This document shows positions 1 through 5,412 of a stretch of 6,850 bases of DNA, in pieces (position 1 is the stretch's first letter; each line of letters starts with the position of its first letter). The DNA is from a bacterium HR36 (GTDB lineage: Bacteria; Planctomycetota; Planctomycetia; Gemmatales; HRBIN36). The notes below the pieces were generated by a model that was not told where the DNA came from, searched no databases, and saw only the letters and a list, made by a program, of their open reading frames with translations. The DNA is taken from the NCBI GenBank assembly GCA_002898995.1, contig BEIM01000191.1, positions 1 to 6,850 of the forward strand. The letters run 5' to 3'. Both the position numbers and the translations under genes were made by a program.

Positions 1-2
1 TG

Positions 3-137
3 TATAGCTCGTCCTTATCTGCCGCCGTTCCCATACTACGTGACCTGGCTGACATGCAGCATGTTGGCAATAATTCCAAAGCAGGCCCTACGACTAATGT
101 CGTGTCGCCTCGAACTTCCGAGAGTATCTCGCGATGA
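3..137 (+). CDS. C-terminal end of an unidentified protein, cut by the window edge
   Basis: The frame starting at base 3 is open from the window edge for 44 codons and ends in TGA at 135-137. That stop overlaps the tsaE start codon in an ATGA arrangement (134-137), a classic sign of translational coupling, and this is the main reason to call it coding. The visible tail is polar and rich in Ser, Thr and Asn, with a short hydrophobic start (AAVPILRDLADM), and shows no motif I can recognise. I cannot name the family from this tail. A competing open frame from base 1 to 147 exists, but it would overlap tsaE by 14 bases and has an unconvincing composition. Confidence 0.45.
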   Translation, partial: YSSSLSAAVPILRDLADMQHVGNNSKAGPTTNVVSPRTSESISR

Positions 138-694
138 CAGCCCGTGATGAACTAGCGCAAGCGACCTGGGAATGCGAAGTGCCAGACGTCGTGGGCACTA
201 AACGCCTGGCTGCCGAGCTTGCTAAACATCTCTTCCCGGGTGCGGTCATCGGATTGATCGGCGAGCTAGGTGCAGGCAAGACTTTCTTCGTGCGCAGCCT
301 GGCCGACGCGCTGGGCACTCCGGATAGCCGACTGGTCAATAGCCCGACTTTCATTCTCATTCAGGAGTATGAAGGCCGGCTCCCCATTTATCACTTCGAT
401 ACCTACCGATTGAACCGCGTGCGCGATTTCGTGGATCTGGGGGTGCATGAGTATTTTGGCGGGGATGGTGTGTGTCTCATTGAATGGGCAGACCGTGTGC
501 AGTCAGTTTTGCCGCCGGAGCGCTTGGAAATTACCTTGGCGATCACGGGACCAACCAGGCGACGAATTCGGCTGCATGCTTACGGGTCGGCATACGTACA
601 GCTGGTAGAAAAAGTGCAACACGCTGGGGTGAGCCTTGACCGGGTAGGCGCGACCGCGGACAATGCCAGCGAGGGCATCAGGACACGCGCCTAG
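134..694 (+). CDS. tsaE: tRNA threonylcarbamoyladenosine biosynthesis ATPase TsaE
   Basis: TsaE (YjeE family, P-loop ATPase) works in the cytoplasm with TsaB and TsaD (TsaC makes the precursor) to place the t6A modification at A37 of ANN-decoding tRNAs. Visible family signatures are the Walker A motif GELGAGKT at residues 43-50, the switch-like SPTF at 70-73, HFDTYR at 87-92 and the LIEWADR block with E117-W118. The core ends near residue 148. About 35 poorly conserved residues follow, so at 186 residues the protein is longer than the usual 150-160. The ATG at 134 is the only plausible start: an in-frame stop lies at 95-97 with no start codon between, and a weak GAGAG ribosome site sits at 120-124. 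The gene overlaps the preceding reading frame by four bases and overlaps the long form of the sigma gene by 32, suggesting one operon. The role is inferred from motifs but is very secure. Confidence 0.96.
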   Translation: MTARDELAQATWECEVPDVVGTKRLAAELAKHLFPGAVIGLIGELGAGKTFFVRSLADALGTPDSRLVNSPTFILIQEYEGRLPIYHFDTYRLNRVRDFVDLGVHEYFGGDGVCLIEWADRVQSVLPPERLEITLAITGPTRRRIRLHAYGSAYVQLVEKVQHAGVSLDRVGATADNASEGIRTRA

Positions 695-1367
695 CCGTGA
701 ACTTTTTCCAGAACCTTCGCGTAACTCAGAGTGGCCAGTGTTGACTGGAGACCATGCTCAGCCGCTTAGCGACGAGGAATTGATGGCCCAGCTCCAAAAG
801 GGGTGCAAGGAGGCCCTGGGCGAATTGCTGCGGCGCTACGAACGGGAGCTTTACAGCTATCTGCGCCGCTTTACGGGCGACGCCACACTGGCCGAGGATA
901 TCTTCCAAAACACCTTCTTACACGTCTTAGAGCGTGCGGAGCAATATCAGCCGGGGCGCCCAGTCCGACCCTGGCTGTACGCCATAGCTACCAATCTAGC
1001 GATAGATGCCTTAAGGCGCGGTGCCCGGCGTCAGGCTGCAAGCCTGGAACGCACTGCGGATTTCGGACGCTATGAAGGAACAGGCTCCCTGCTTCAATCG
1101 CTGCGAGGGCCAGGAAAAGAGCCGCTCGAAAGTCTTGAAGAAAAAGAACGTGCACGCTTGGTACAAGAGGCGCTGTTGCAATTGCCGGAGCCGATGCGGG
1201 CCGTCGTGCTCTTGGCATACTTCCGCGGACTGAAGTACCGGGAAATCGCCGAAATCCTGGGCATCCCCGTAGGAACCGTCAAATCCCGACTTCATGTCGC
1301 TTTGAGACGCCTTCACGACTTCCTTCAGGAACGCATTCAATCCCCAGGCCAGGATTCGCTGCCTTAG
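663..1367 (+). CDS. ECF-type RNA polymerase sigma factor (sigma-70 family)
   Basis: A 234-residue extracytoplasmic-function sigma factor that would direct RNA polymerase to a dedicated promoter set. Region 2 spans about residues 52-120 and includes the typical AEDIFQNTFL core-binding stretch (77-86) and the RPWLYAIATNLAIDALRR block (102-119) that contacts the -10 element. A linker follows, then region 4 at about 166-220 with its helix-turn-helix (KYREIAEILGIPVGTVKSRL, 191-210) for the -35 element. The 29 bases to the next gene, an anti-sigma-like membrane protein, fit a sigma/anti-sigma operon. The start is uncertain. ATG 663 has no clear ribosome site and overlaps tsaE by 32 bases. GTG 738 (210 residues, AGAG at 728-731) would keep the conserved SDEELMAQLQKG beginning. 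ATG 783 has GAGGAA just upstream but would cut that conserved block. Residues 1-35 of the long form look unlike the family. Confidence 0.94.
   Translation: MPARASGHAPSRELFPEPSRNSEWPVLTGDHAQPLSDEELMAQLQKGCKEALGELLRRYERELYSYLRRFTGDATLAEDIFQNTFLHVLERAEQYQPGRPVRPWLYAIATNLAIDALRRGARRQAASLERTADFGRYEGTGSLLQSLRGPGKEPLESLEEKERARLVQEALLQLPEPMRAVVLLAYFRGLKYREIAEILGIPVGTVKSRLHVALRRLHDFLQERIQSPGQDSLP
698..723 (+). promoter_or_regulatory. Candidate ECF-type promoter at the tsaE/sigma junction
   Basis: TGAACT at 698-703 is followed by 16 bases and then CGTA at 720-723. This is close to the general ECF pattern, with an AAC-containing -35 box and a CGT-containing -10 box 16-17 bases apart. The -35 part also contains GAACTT, which matches the enterobacterial sigma-E -35 core. 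It begins four bases after the tsaE stop codon and would start transcripts near 730, just before the alternative GTG start at 738. Autoregulation of the sigma/anti-sigma pair is inferred. A match this short can occur by chance. Confidence 0.3.
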
Positions 1368-1396
1368 CCAAGACACCATTTGCCTCTGAACCGGCC

Positions 1397-2515
1397 ATGA
1401 ACGAAGCAGACTTGATTGGCTACGTACTGGGCCTATTGGACGACGCCGAGCGCCAGGCAGTGGACAATCACCTGGCGAATTCTCCAGAGCATCGCGCTCA
1501 AGTAGAGCGCCTTAGGCACTGGCTTCGTTTGTTGCCGCTGGGCGAATCCGATCCGCCCGACGAACTTTGGTTCAGAACCCTGCTGCGGGTGGAACAAGCG
1601 CCGTCCGCTGGTCCCGCTGTTGGTTTCCAATCCAGCCGCCCGGAATCCGTTGTTGCAGCGAAGACTACGCAGGATAGCTCGGCTGGGTTGGGTAACGCTA
1701 GTAGTGCCAGAGACTACTTGGATTGGAGTACGGGGACTGCCCCAGCCGCCCAGTCGCGCTGGCGGATAGTGGACATATTGGTGATCGTAGTATTGGGTTT
1801 GCTAGTGGCCGCCTTGATTCCGCCTGCGGTTTTGCAAGCCAAAAGTCGGGAAAAGATCATGGCCTGCCAGAACAACCTGCGGAAGTTCTACGATTGTTTG
1901 TGCCAGTATGCCCAGCAGCACGCGGAGCAGTTTCCGGCCGTAGAAGAGCGGGGTCCGCTGGCGCATGCCGGGGTCTTCGTGCTGCGTTTGCGGGATGCAG
2001 GAATTTGGGACCATGACCTCTCCGTAGTCTGCCCCGCCAATCGGCGTAACGGCAATCCCCTGCCCCAGGATTGGCCCACGCTCAAGCAATGGTGTGATTG
2101 GGGAATGGCTCCGGATGGGGAGTGTCGTCGGCTGTACTGGGAATGGTGCCGACGGCTAAGTGGATGTTACGCATACCATCTTGGGTATCGCACTAACGGG
2201 GACCGATTGTGCGGTCTGACCCTGCGTGATGAAGGCTGCTTGCCGATCCTCGCCGACAGACCGCCTCGCGATGAGGAAGATCCCGGCTGGCAGGCGAGAA
2301 ACAGTCCCAATCACGCTGGCTTAGGGCAGAACGTGCTTTATGTAGGTGGGCACGTCAAGTTCCAGCGCTTTCGGCTCTGCGGCCATTTGCGCGATGACAT
2401 TTATCTCAATCGCGACCGCAAACTTGCTGCAGGTTGCGACCGATTTGATAGCGTGCTCGCGCCCAGCGAAGCCACTCCCACCGGGGTCATGTTAACGTTC
2501 GCCAATCAACGCTGA
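1397..2515 (+). CDS. Anti-sigma-like membrane protein with a DUF1559/pseudopilin-like outer domain
   Basis: A 372-residue single-pass membrane protein and the likely partner of the upstream sigma factor. Residues 1-47 follow the anti-sigma plan (a GYVLGLLDDAERQAVDNHL helix pair), but the position of the zinc-binding CPxC is occupied by SPEH (29-32), so this is a zinc-less variant. A low-complexity linker (about 66-120) leads to one membrane helix at 124-144. The stretch from the helix through QAKSREKIMACQNNLRKFYD resembles the start of DUF1559 prepilin-like proteins (hydrophobic helix, PAV, basic patch, CxNNL), but without the prepilin peptidase site. Near the end NHAGLGQNVLYVGGHVKF (305-322) resembles the family's H-X9-DG motif, with one extra residue and DG changed to GG. 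All 12 cysteines lie after the helix. I infer that the inner part holds the sigma factor and the outer part senses an envelope signal. No clear ribosome site precedes ATG 1397. A hairpin follows the gene at 2582-2599. Confidence 0.85.
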   Translation: MNEADLIGYVLGLLDDAERQAVDNHLANSPEHRAQVERLRHWLRLLPLGESDPPDELWFRTLLRVEQAPSAGPAVGFQSSRPESVVAAKTTQDSSAGLGNASSARDYLDWSTGTAPAAQSRWRIVDILVIVVLGLLVAALIPPAVLQAKSREKIMACQNNLRKFYDCLCQYAQQHAEQFPAVEERGPLAHAGVFVLRLRDAGIWDHDLSVVCPANRRNGNPLPQDWPTLKQWCDWGMAPDGECRRLYWEWCRRLSGCYAYHLGYRTNGDRLCGLTLRDEGCLPILADRPPRDEEDPGWQARNSPNHAGLGQNVLYVGGHVKFQRFRLCGHLRDDIYLNRDRKLAAGCDRFDSVLAPSEATPTGVMLTFANQR

Positions 2516-2581
2516 TCTTCCCGCAGGCTCAGTGCTCTGAAAAGAGTGAAACACAGGGTTTGGCGAAGGTTTAGCTCTGGT

Positions 2582-2602
2582 GCCCGAGCTTCCTCGGGCT
2601 TT
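2582..2602 (+). terminator. Hairpin, probable terminator of the sigma/anti-sigma operon
   Basis: A perfect 7-bp stem, GCCCGAG (2582-2588) and CTCGGGC (2593-2599), closes a CTTC tetraloop. Only three T residues follow before the run breaks, so this is a strong hairpin with a weak U-tract. It sits 66 bases after the anti-sigma stop codon and before a convergent gene, which is where a terminator is expected. Confidence 0.55.
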
Positions 2603-2611
2603 GCTGTAGTT

Positions 2612-2631
2612 CGGGCGCTTACTCACGCCCG
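2612..2631. repeat. Second GC-rich palindrome in the convergent intergenic gap
   Basis: CGGGCG (2612-2617) and CGCCCG (2626-2631) form a perfect 6-bp stem around an 8-base loop, 12 bases after the first hairpin. It lies 14 bases past the stop codon of the - strand gene and could end that transcript, although no T-run follows in either direction. TCGGGC here can also pair with GCCCGA of the first hairpin, so the two structures can exclude each other. An intergenic palindromic repeat of the REP kind is an alternative, which cannot be tested from one copy. Confidence 0.4.
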
Positions 2632-2644
2632 TGGAGGCGTCGCA

Positions 2645-3616
2645 TTACGGTGTGGCCAGGAGAAATGGTTTACTTTTCAGCATCTTGCGCCGCGCTCCTG
2701 TCCACCAACCCACTGCTAGGGTGATGAAGAGCATCACCGCAAAGGCCGCCGGCTCGGCCAGCATAGTCTCCTGCAACAGGATTTCGTAGCCGTCATAAAG
2801 GTCGGGAAGCCACGACCCCGTTCGCCCTAAAAGCCACATCAGCCACTGCCGCACACTTCGATCGCCCGCAGGTACCGCTTCCGCCTCGTTGACCCGGTCT
2901 TTCAACCAGGCTTCTATGGCTGCCCGCCCTCGGTATGGGACGTGTGTCTCTTCACCAGTTACGGGGCTGGGCCGCATGGCAGTGTAGTGGGCAATGACTT
3001 GGTCGTACGGCAGAGAGCGAAGAACAAATAGACCAACAGGTACAAGGACCGTCAACCAGACGCACAACCAGAACAGCAAGCCGCGACCCTTTTTGACCTT
3101 CATGGGCAGAGCAATGCGTTGGGGCCCGTTACTGCCGCCACTAATGGTCACGTGCGCCTCGGGCAGCTTGCCTGTAGCCAACGGCAGAACCCAGAACCGC
3201 GCGACTCGTTGGTCACCTCCCAATGTCTGTTTTTGTGGCCAAACCAGCGCGCCAGGCAAGGACGGCCGCACTTCTACCGCACCTTCGGGCAATGGTGCAG
3301 CTTGACTGGATTTCGCCGTCGTCAGCTGTACCGTCAGCGGATAGCACCGCTCACGAAACCCCTTGCGAAAATAAGTCACTTGCGCAACGTACTCCGTCTT
3401 ACTCGCCGTCGTCCCTGCGGTTCCCGGTGGAACGGGTTCCCTTACCCTGATCGGCGGTCCTGAGCTCCCGCCGGCCTCTCCAGCTGGCGGTCCGCTCCCG
3501 GGTTTAGCAGAACCTTGAGGACCTCCCGTCGGTTTTTCTGGCGAGGTCTCAGTTCCTTTGTTCTGAACTTGCGGCCAAGTCTTAACCCACTCGGGGTTTT
3601 GAGATGCACCACTCAT
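2645..3616 (-). CDS. Unknown two-helix membrane protein with Pro/Gly-rich N-terminus
   Basis: I do not recognise the family. Of 323 residues, about 20-70 are a low-complexity Pro/Gly/Ser stretch (GPPAGEAGGSSGPP, 42-55), probably disordered. Residues 74-172 look like a beta-rich globular domain (alternating hydrophobics such as YVAQVTYF and AHVTISGG). Membrane helices lie at about 180-199 and 289-306. The basic patch KVKKGRG before the first and RRKMLKSK after the second suggest that both ends are cytoplasmic, with a loop of about 89 residues outside. There is no signal peptide. The ATG start is well supported: TAAGGAG (plus-strand 3624-3630) lies 7 bases upstream, the best ribosome site in the window. 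The GNAT gene is upstream on the same strand, but the 197-base gap argues for a separate promoter. A weak candidate is TTGCAA (3794-3799), 16 bases, TAGGAT (3772-3777), all read on the - strand. The gene converges on the anti-sigma gene. Confidence 0.75.
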   Translation of the reverse strand: MSGASQNPEWVKTWPQVQNKGTETSPEKPTGGPQGSAKPGSGPPAGEAGGSSGPPIRVREPVPPGTAGTTASKTEYVAQVTYFRKGFRERCYPLTVQLTTAKSSQAAPLPEGAVEVRPSLPGALVWPQKQTLGGDQRVARFWVLPLATGKLPEAHVTISGGSNGPQRIALPMKVKKGRGLLFWLCVWLTVLVPVGLFVLRSLPYDQVIAHYTAMRPSPVTGEETHVPYRGRAAIEAWLKDRVNEAEAVPAGDRSVRQWLMWLLGRTGSWLPDLYDGYEILLQETMLAEPAAFAVMLFITLAVGWWTGARRKMLKSKPFLLATP

Positions 3617-3813
3617 GTCTTGACTCCTTACGCATTTCTGCTCCCACTAGGATTTACTATGCGGTGCCCATTCTTGTGACAGAATTTCCTCCGCCCGACC
3701 AGGCCCCCTTTTTCCGCCCCTTCTTCCAACCTCGGTCTTCCACTGTTCCAGCAGGCTGCTATTATGTCGAAATCCTAGGCTATTCCATCCGATTTGCAAG
3801 AGGTCGGACGCAT

Positions 3814-4287
3814 CTAGCGCTTAGCGCTTGCCCAGGGATATTTCTCCATAACCGTGTAAGCTGTGTCCCGCAATCCCAGCGCGTGGTACGCAGTACGGCC
3901 GAGGTGATTTGATTTATCCACATACAGCCGCAGGCCAATTACATCCCCTTGCTGTTGTGCCTGCTCTTCTAGGAATACCACCAACGCTCGCAGCACACCT
4001 TGCCGCCTATATTCTGGGCGCACATACACGCTTTGCAACCACCAGAACCAACCGTTCCGCCAATCGCTCCACTCCCGGGTAATCATAACCTGGCCTGCGA
4101 CCACCTGCCCCTGCTGCGCTAAGAAGTAGCGGCCTCGCGCTGGGTCGTTCAATACCGCCGCCACACCGGCACGCAGTTGGGACGAGTCCAGTTTCTTGCC
4201 CTCGGACTCCCACGCCAGCGCCAGATTGAACTCGACCACGGTTTCTAAATCAGCGACCGTTGCTGGACGAACCTGCCATTTGTCCAT
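3814..4287 (-). CDS. GNAT-family N-acetyltransferase
   Basis: A cytoplasmic acetyl-CoA-dependent N-acetyltransferase of the GNAT fold; the acceptor cannot be told from sequence. Numbered from the ATG at 4287 (157 residues), the N-terminal VRPATVADLETVVEFN is the usual first strand and helix. The substrate-side strand WFWWLQSVYV leads into motif A, RPEYRRQGVL (90-99), where the acetyl-CoA pyrophosphate loop R-R-Q-G-V-L has Leu in place of the usual last Gly/Ala. Motif B is LYVDKSN (121-127) with AYHALGL (133-139) and a terminal MEKY. A longer form from GTG 4299 adds four residues, but its GTG lies directly against the purine-rich stretch. The ATG at 4287 has GGTGAGG six bases upstream, so I prefer it. 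The gene diverges from dapA, and the 199 bases between the two starts must hold both promoters. Confidence 0.9.
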   Translation of the reverse strand: MDKWQVRPATVADLETVVEFNLALAWESEGKKLDSSQLRAGVAAVLNDPARGRYFLAQQGQVVAGQVMITREWSDWRNGWFWWLQSVYVRPEYRRQGVLRALVVFLEEQAQQQGDVIGLRLYVDKSNHLGRTAYHALGLRDTAYTVMEKYPWASAKR

Positions 4288-4375
4288 GAGGTACCTCACC
4301 TCTTCTTGCTTTGCCGTTCCGCCCGCATGGGAAAGGGTTTGGCGTATCGTTTACACCCGCCCATAATAATGATGC

Positions 4376-4403
4376 TTGCTTTTTCGCAGTTACTGTGCAT
4401 ACT
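4376..4403 (+). promoter_or_regulatory. Weak candidate sigma-70 promoter for dapA
   Basis: TTGCTT at 4376-4381 and CATACT at 4398-4403 are separated by 16 bases, giving partial -35 and -10 matches in the divergent GNAT/dapA gap. Transcription would begin near 4410 and leave a leader of about 75 bases. The match is imperfect and other boxes in this AT-richer stretch (for example around CATAATAAT, 4362-4370) are possible. Confidence 0.2.
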
Positions 4404-4439
4404 GCAACCTAGCAGAACCTTGCTGCTGACGCAATAAGC

Positions 4440-4466
4440 GCAGCGCGCATCGGTTCGTGGCGCTGC
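4440..4466 (+). other. Stem-loop in the dapA leader
   Basis: GCAGCGC (4440-4446) pairs perfectly with GCGCTGC (4460-4466) around a 13-base loop and ends 8 bases before the dapA ribosome site. A second, weaker stem AGCAG/CTGCT (4411-4415, 4423-4427) lies just upstream. Too little is present for a lysine riboswitch. Whether these stems do anything is unknown. Confidence 0.3.
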
Positions 4467-4486
4467 TACCAATGGGGGAAGCACTT

Positions 4487-5401
4487 ATGTCCACCGCTGC
4501 GACTCTGCCACGCACCAAAGGGGAACGCTTCGCTGGTTTAACGGTCGCCTTGATCACGCCTTTCCACAACGGCGAAATTGACTGGGAGCGCCTCAATCGC
4601 CTGGTAGATTGGCACATCGATCAGGGGACCGACTGCCTTGCTCCCGTCGGCACCACGGGAGAATCGCCGACTCTGGACCATGAGGAGCATGAGCGAGTCA
4701 TTGCAGCTGTTGTCGAACGCGCACGCGGACGCATCAAGATTATGGCCGGCACCGGCTCCAATAGCACCAGCGAAGCTCTTCGCCTCACCAGATTTGCCCA
4801 GCGCGCCGGCGCCGACGCCGCTTTGATGGTCGGCCCCTATTACAACAAACCGACTCAAGAAGGCTACTATCGCCATTTCGCTGCCGTCGCTGAAGCCGTG
4901 GACCTTCCCATTATCCTGTACAACATTCCCGGCCGCACCGGTTCCAACATCCTTCCAGAAACCATTGCTCGGCTAGCAGAGATTCCCAACATCGTCGGCA
5001 TCAAGGAAGCGAGCGGCTCGCTCGATCAGGTATCCCAGATTGCTTTGACTACTCCCCTGACCATCCTCAGCGGTGACGACAGCCTTACTCTCCCTATTAT
5101 GAGTGTTGGCGGTCGCGGTGTGGTTTCCGTCGTTGGCAATATCCTCCCGCGGGATATGAAGGCCATGATTACTGCTTTTGAGCGTGGCCAAATCGACGAA
5201 GCCATAGCCTGGCACCGCCGATTGTTCCCGCTGTGCCGCGATCTGCTCGGAGTTGCCACTAATCCCATTCCCATCAAGACGGCCATGAAACTCCTGGGTA
5301 TGGACAGCGGCGAACTCCGCTTGCCTCTTTGTCCGCTGGATGCCGCTGGTGAAGCCAGAATTCGCCGTACTCTACAGGACTACGGCCTGCTTGCAGCCTG
5401 A
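4487..5401 (+). CDS. dapA: 4-hydroxy-tetrahydrodipicolinate synthase
   Basis: DapA condenses pyruvate with L-aspartate semialdehyde, the first committed step to diaminopimelate and lysine, in the cytoplasm. It is a TIM-barrel class I aldolase. From ATG 4487 (304 residues; the family is about 290-300) all key residues are present: GTTGES at 55-60 with T56/T57, PYYN at 117-120 with Y119, YNIPGR at 145-150 with Y145 and R150, and the Schiff-base lysine K173 in GIKEASG. These match Thr44/45, Tyr107, Tyr133, Arg138 and Lys161 of E. coli DapA with a constant offset of 12. The ATG at 4487 is preferred over GTG 4457 or ATG 4472 because GGGGGAA (4474-4480) lies six bases upstream and the length then fits. 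DapA-like aldolases with other substrates exist, but the complete active site, including the arginine that binds the semialdehyde carboxylate, favours true DapA. A GTPase gene follows after 11 bases. Confidence 0.95.
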   Translation: MSTAATLPRTKGERFAGLTVALITPFHNGEIDWERLNRLVDWHIDQGTDCLAPVGTTGESPTLDHEEHERVIAAVVERARGRIKIMAGTGSNSTSEALRLTRFAQRAGADAALMVGPYYNKPTQEGYYRHFAAVAEAVDLPIILYNIPGRTGSNILPETIARLAEIPNIVGIKEASGSLDQVSQIALTTPLTILSGDDSLTLPIMSVGGRGVVSVVGNILPRDMKAMITAFERGQIDEAIAWHRRLFPLCRDLLGVATNPIPIKTAMKLLGMDSGELRLPLCPLDAAGEARIRRTLQDYGLLAA

Positions 5402-5412
5402 CTAGGTGCCTT

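Noticed and set aside
1..147. Open frame from the left edge ending at TGA 145-147
   Set aside because: It would overlap tsaE by 14 bases and has an odd composition; the frame ending at 137 with an ATGA overlap is a better upstream gene.
2547..2572. TGAAAC at 2547-2552, a perfect ECF-like -35 box
   Set aside because: The expected -10 position reads GTTT rather than CGTA, and no + strand gene starts downstream.
3788..3808. TCCGA/TCGGA stem after the GNAT gene as a terminator
   Set aside because: Only 5 bp with an 11-base loop and no T-run in the direction of transcription.
3604..3912. 102-codon + strand frame
   Set aside because: It overlaps the starts or ends of two better supported - strand genes at both sides and has no recognisable motif or ribosome site.
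4300..4486. Lysine riboswitch upstream of dapA
   Set aside because: The gap is about 190 bases shared with a divergent promoter, and I cannot find the required multi-helix core; only two short stems are visible.
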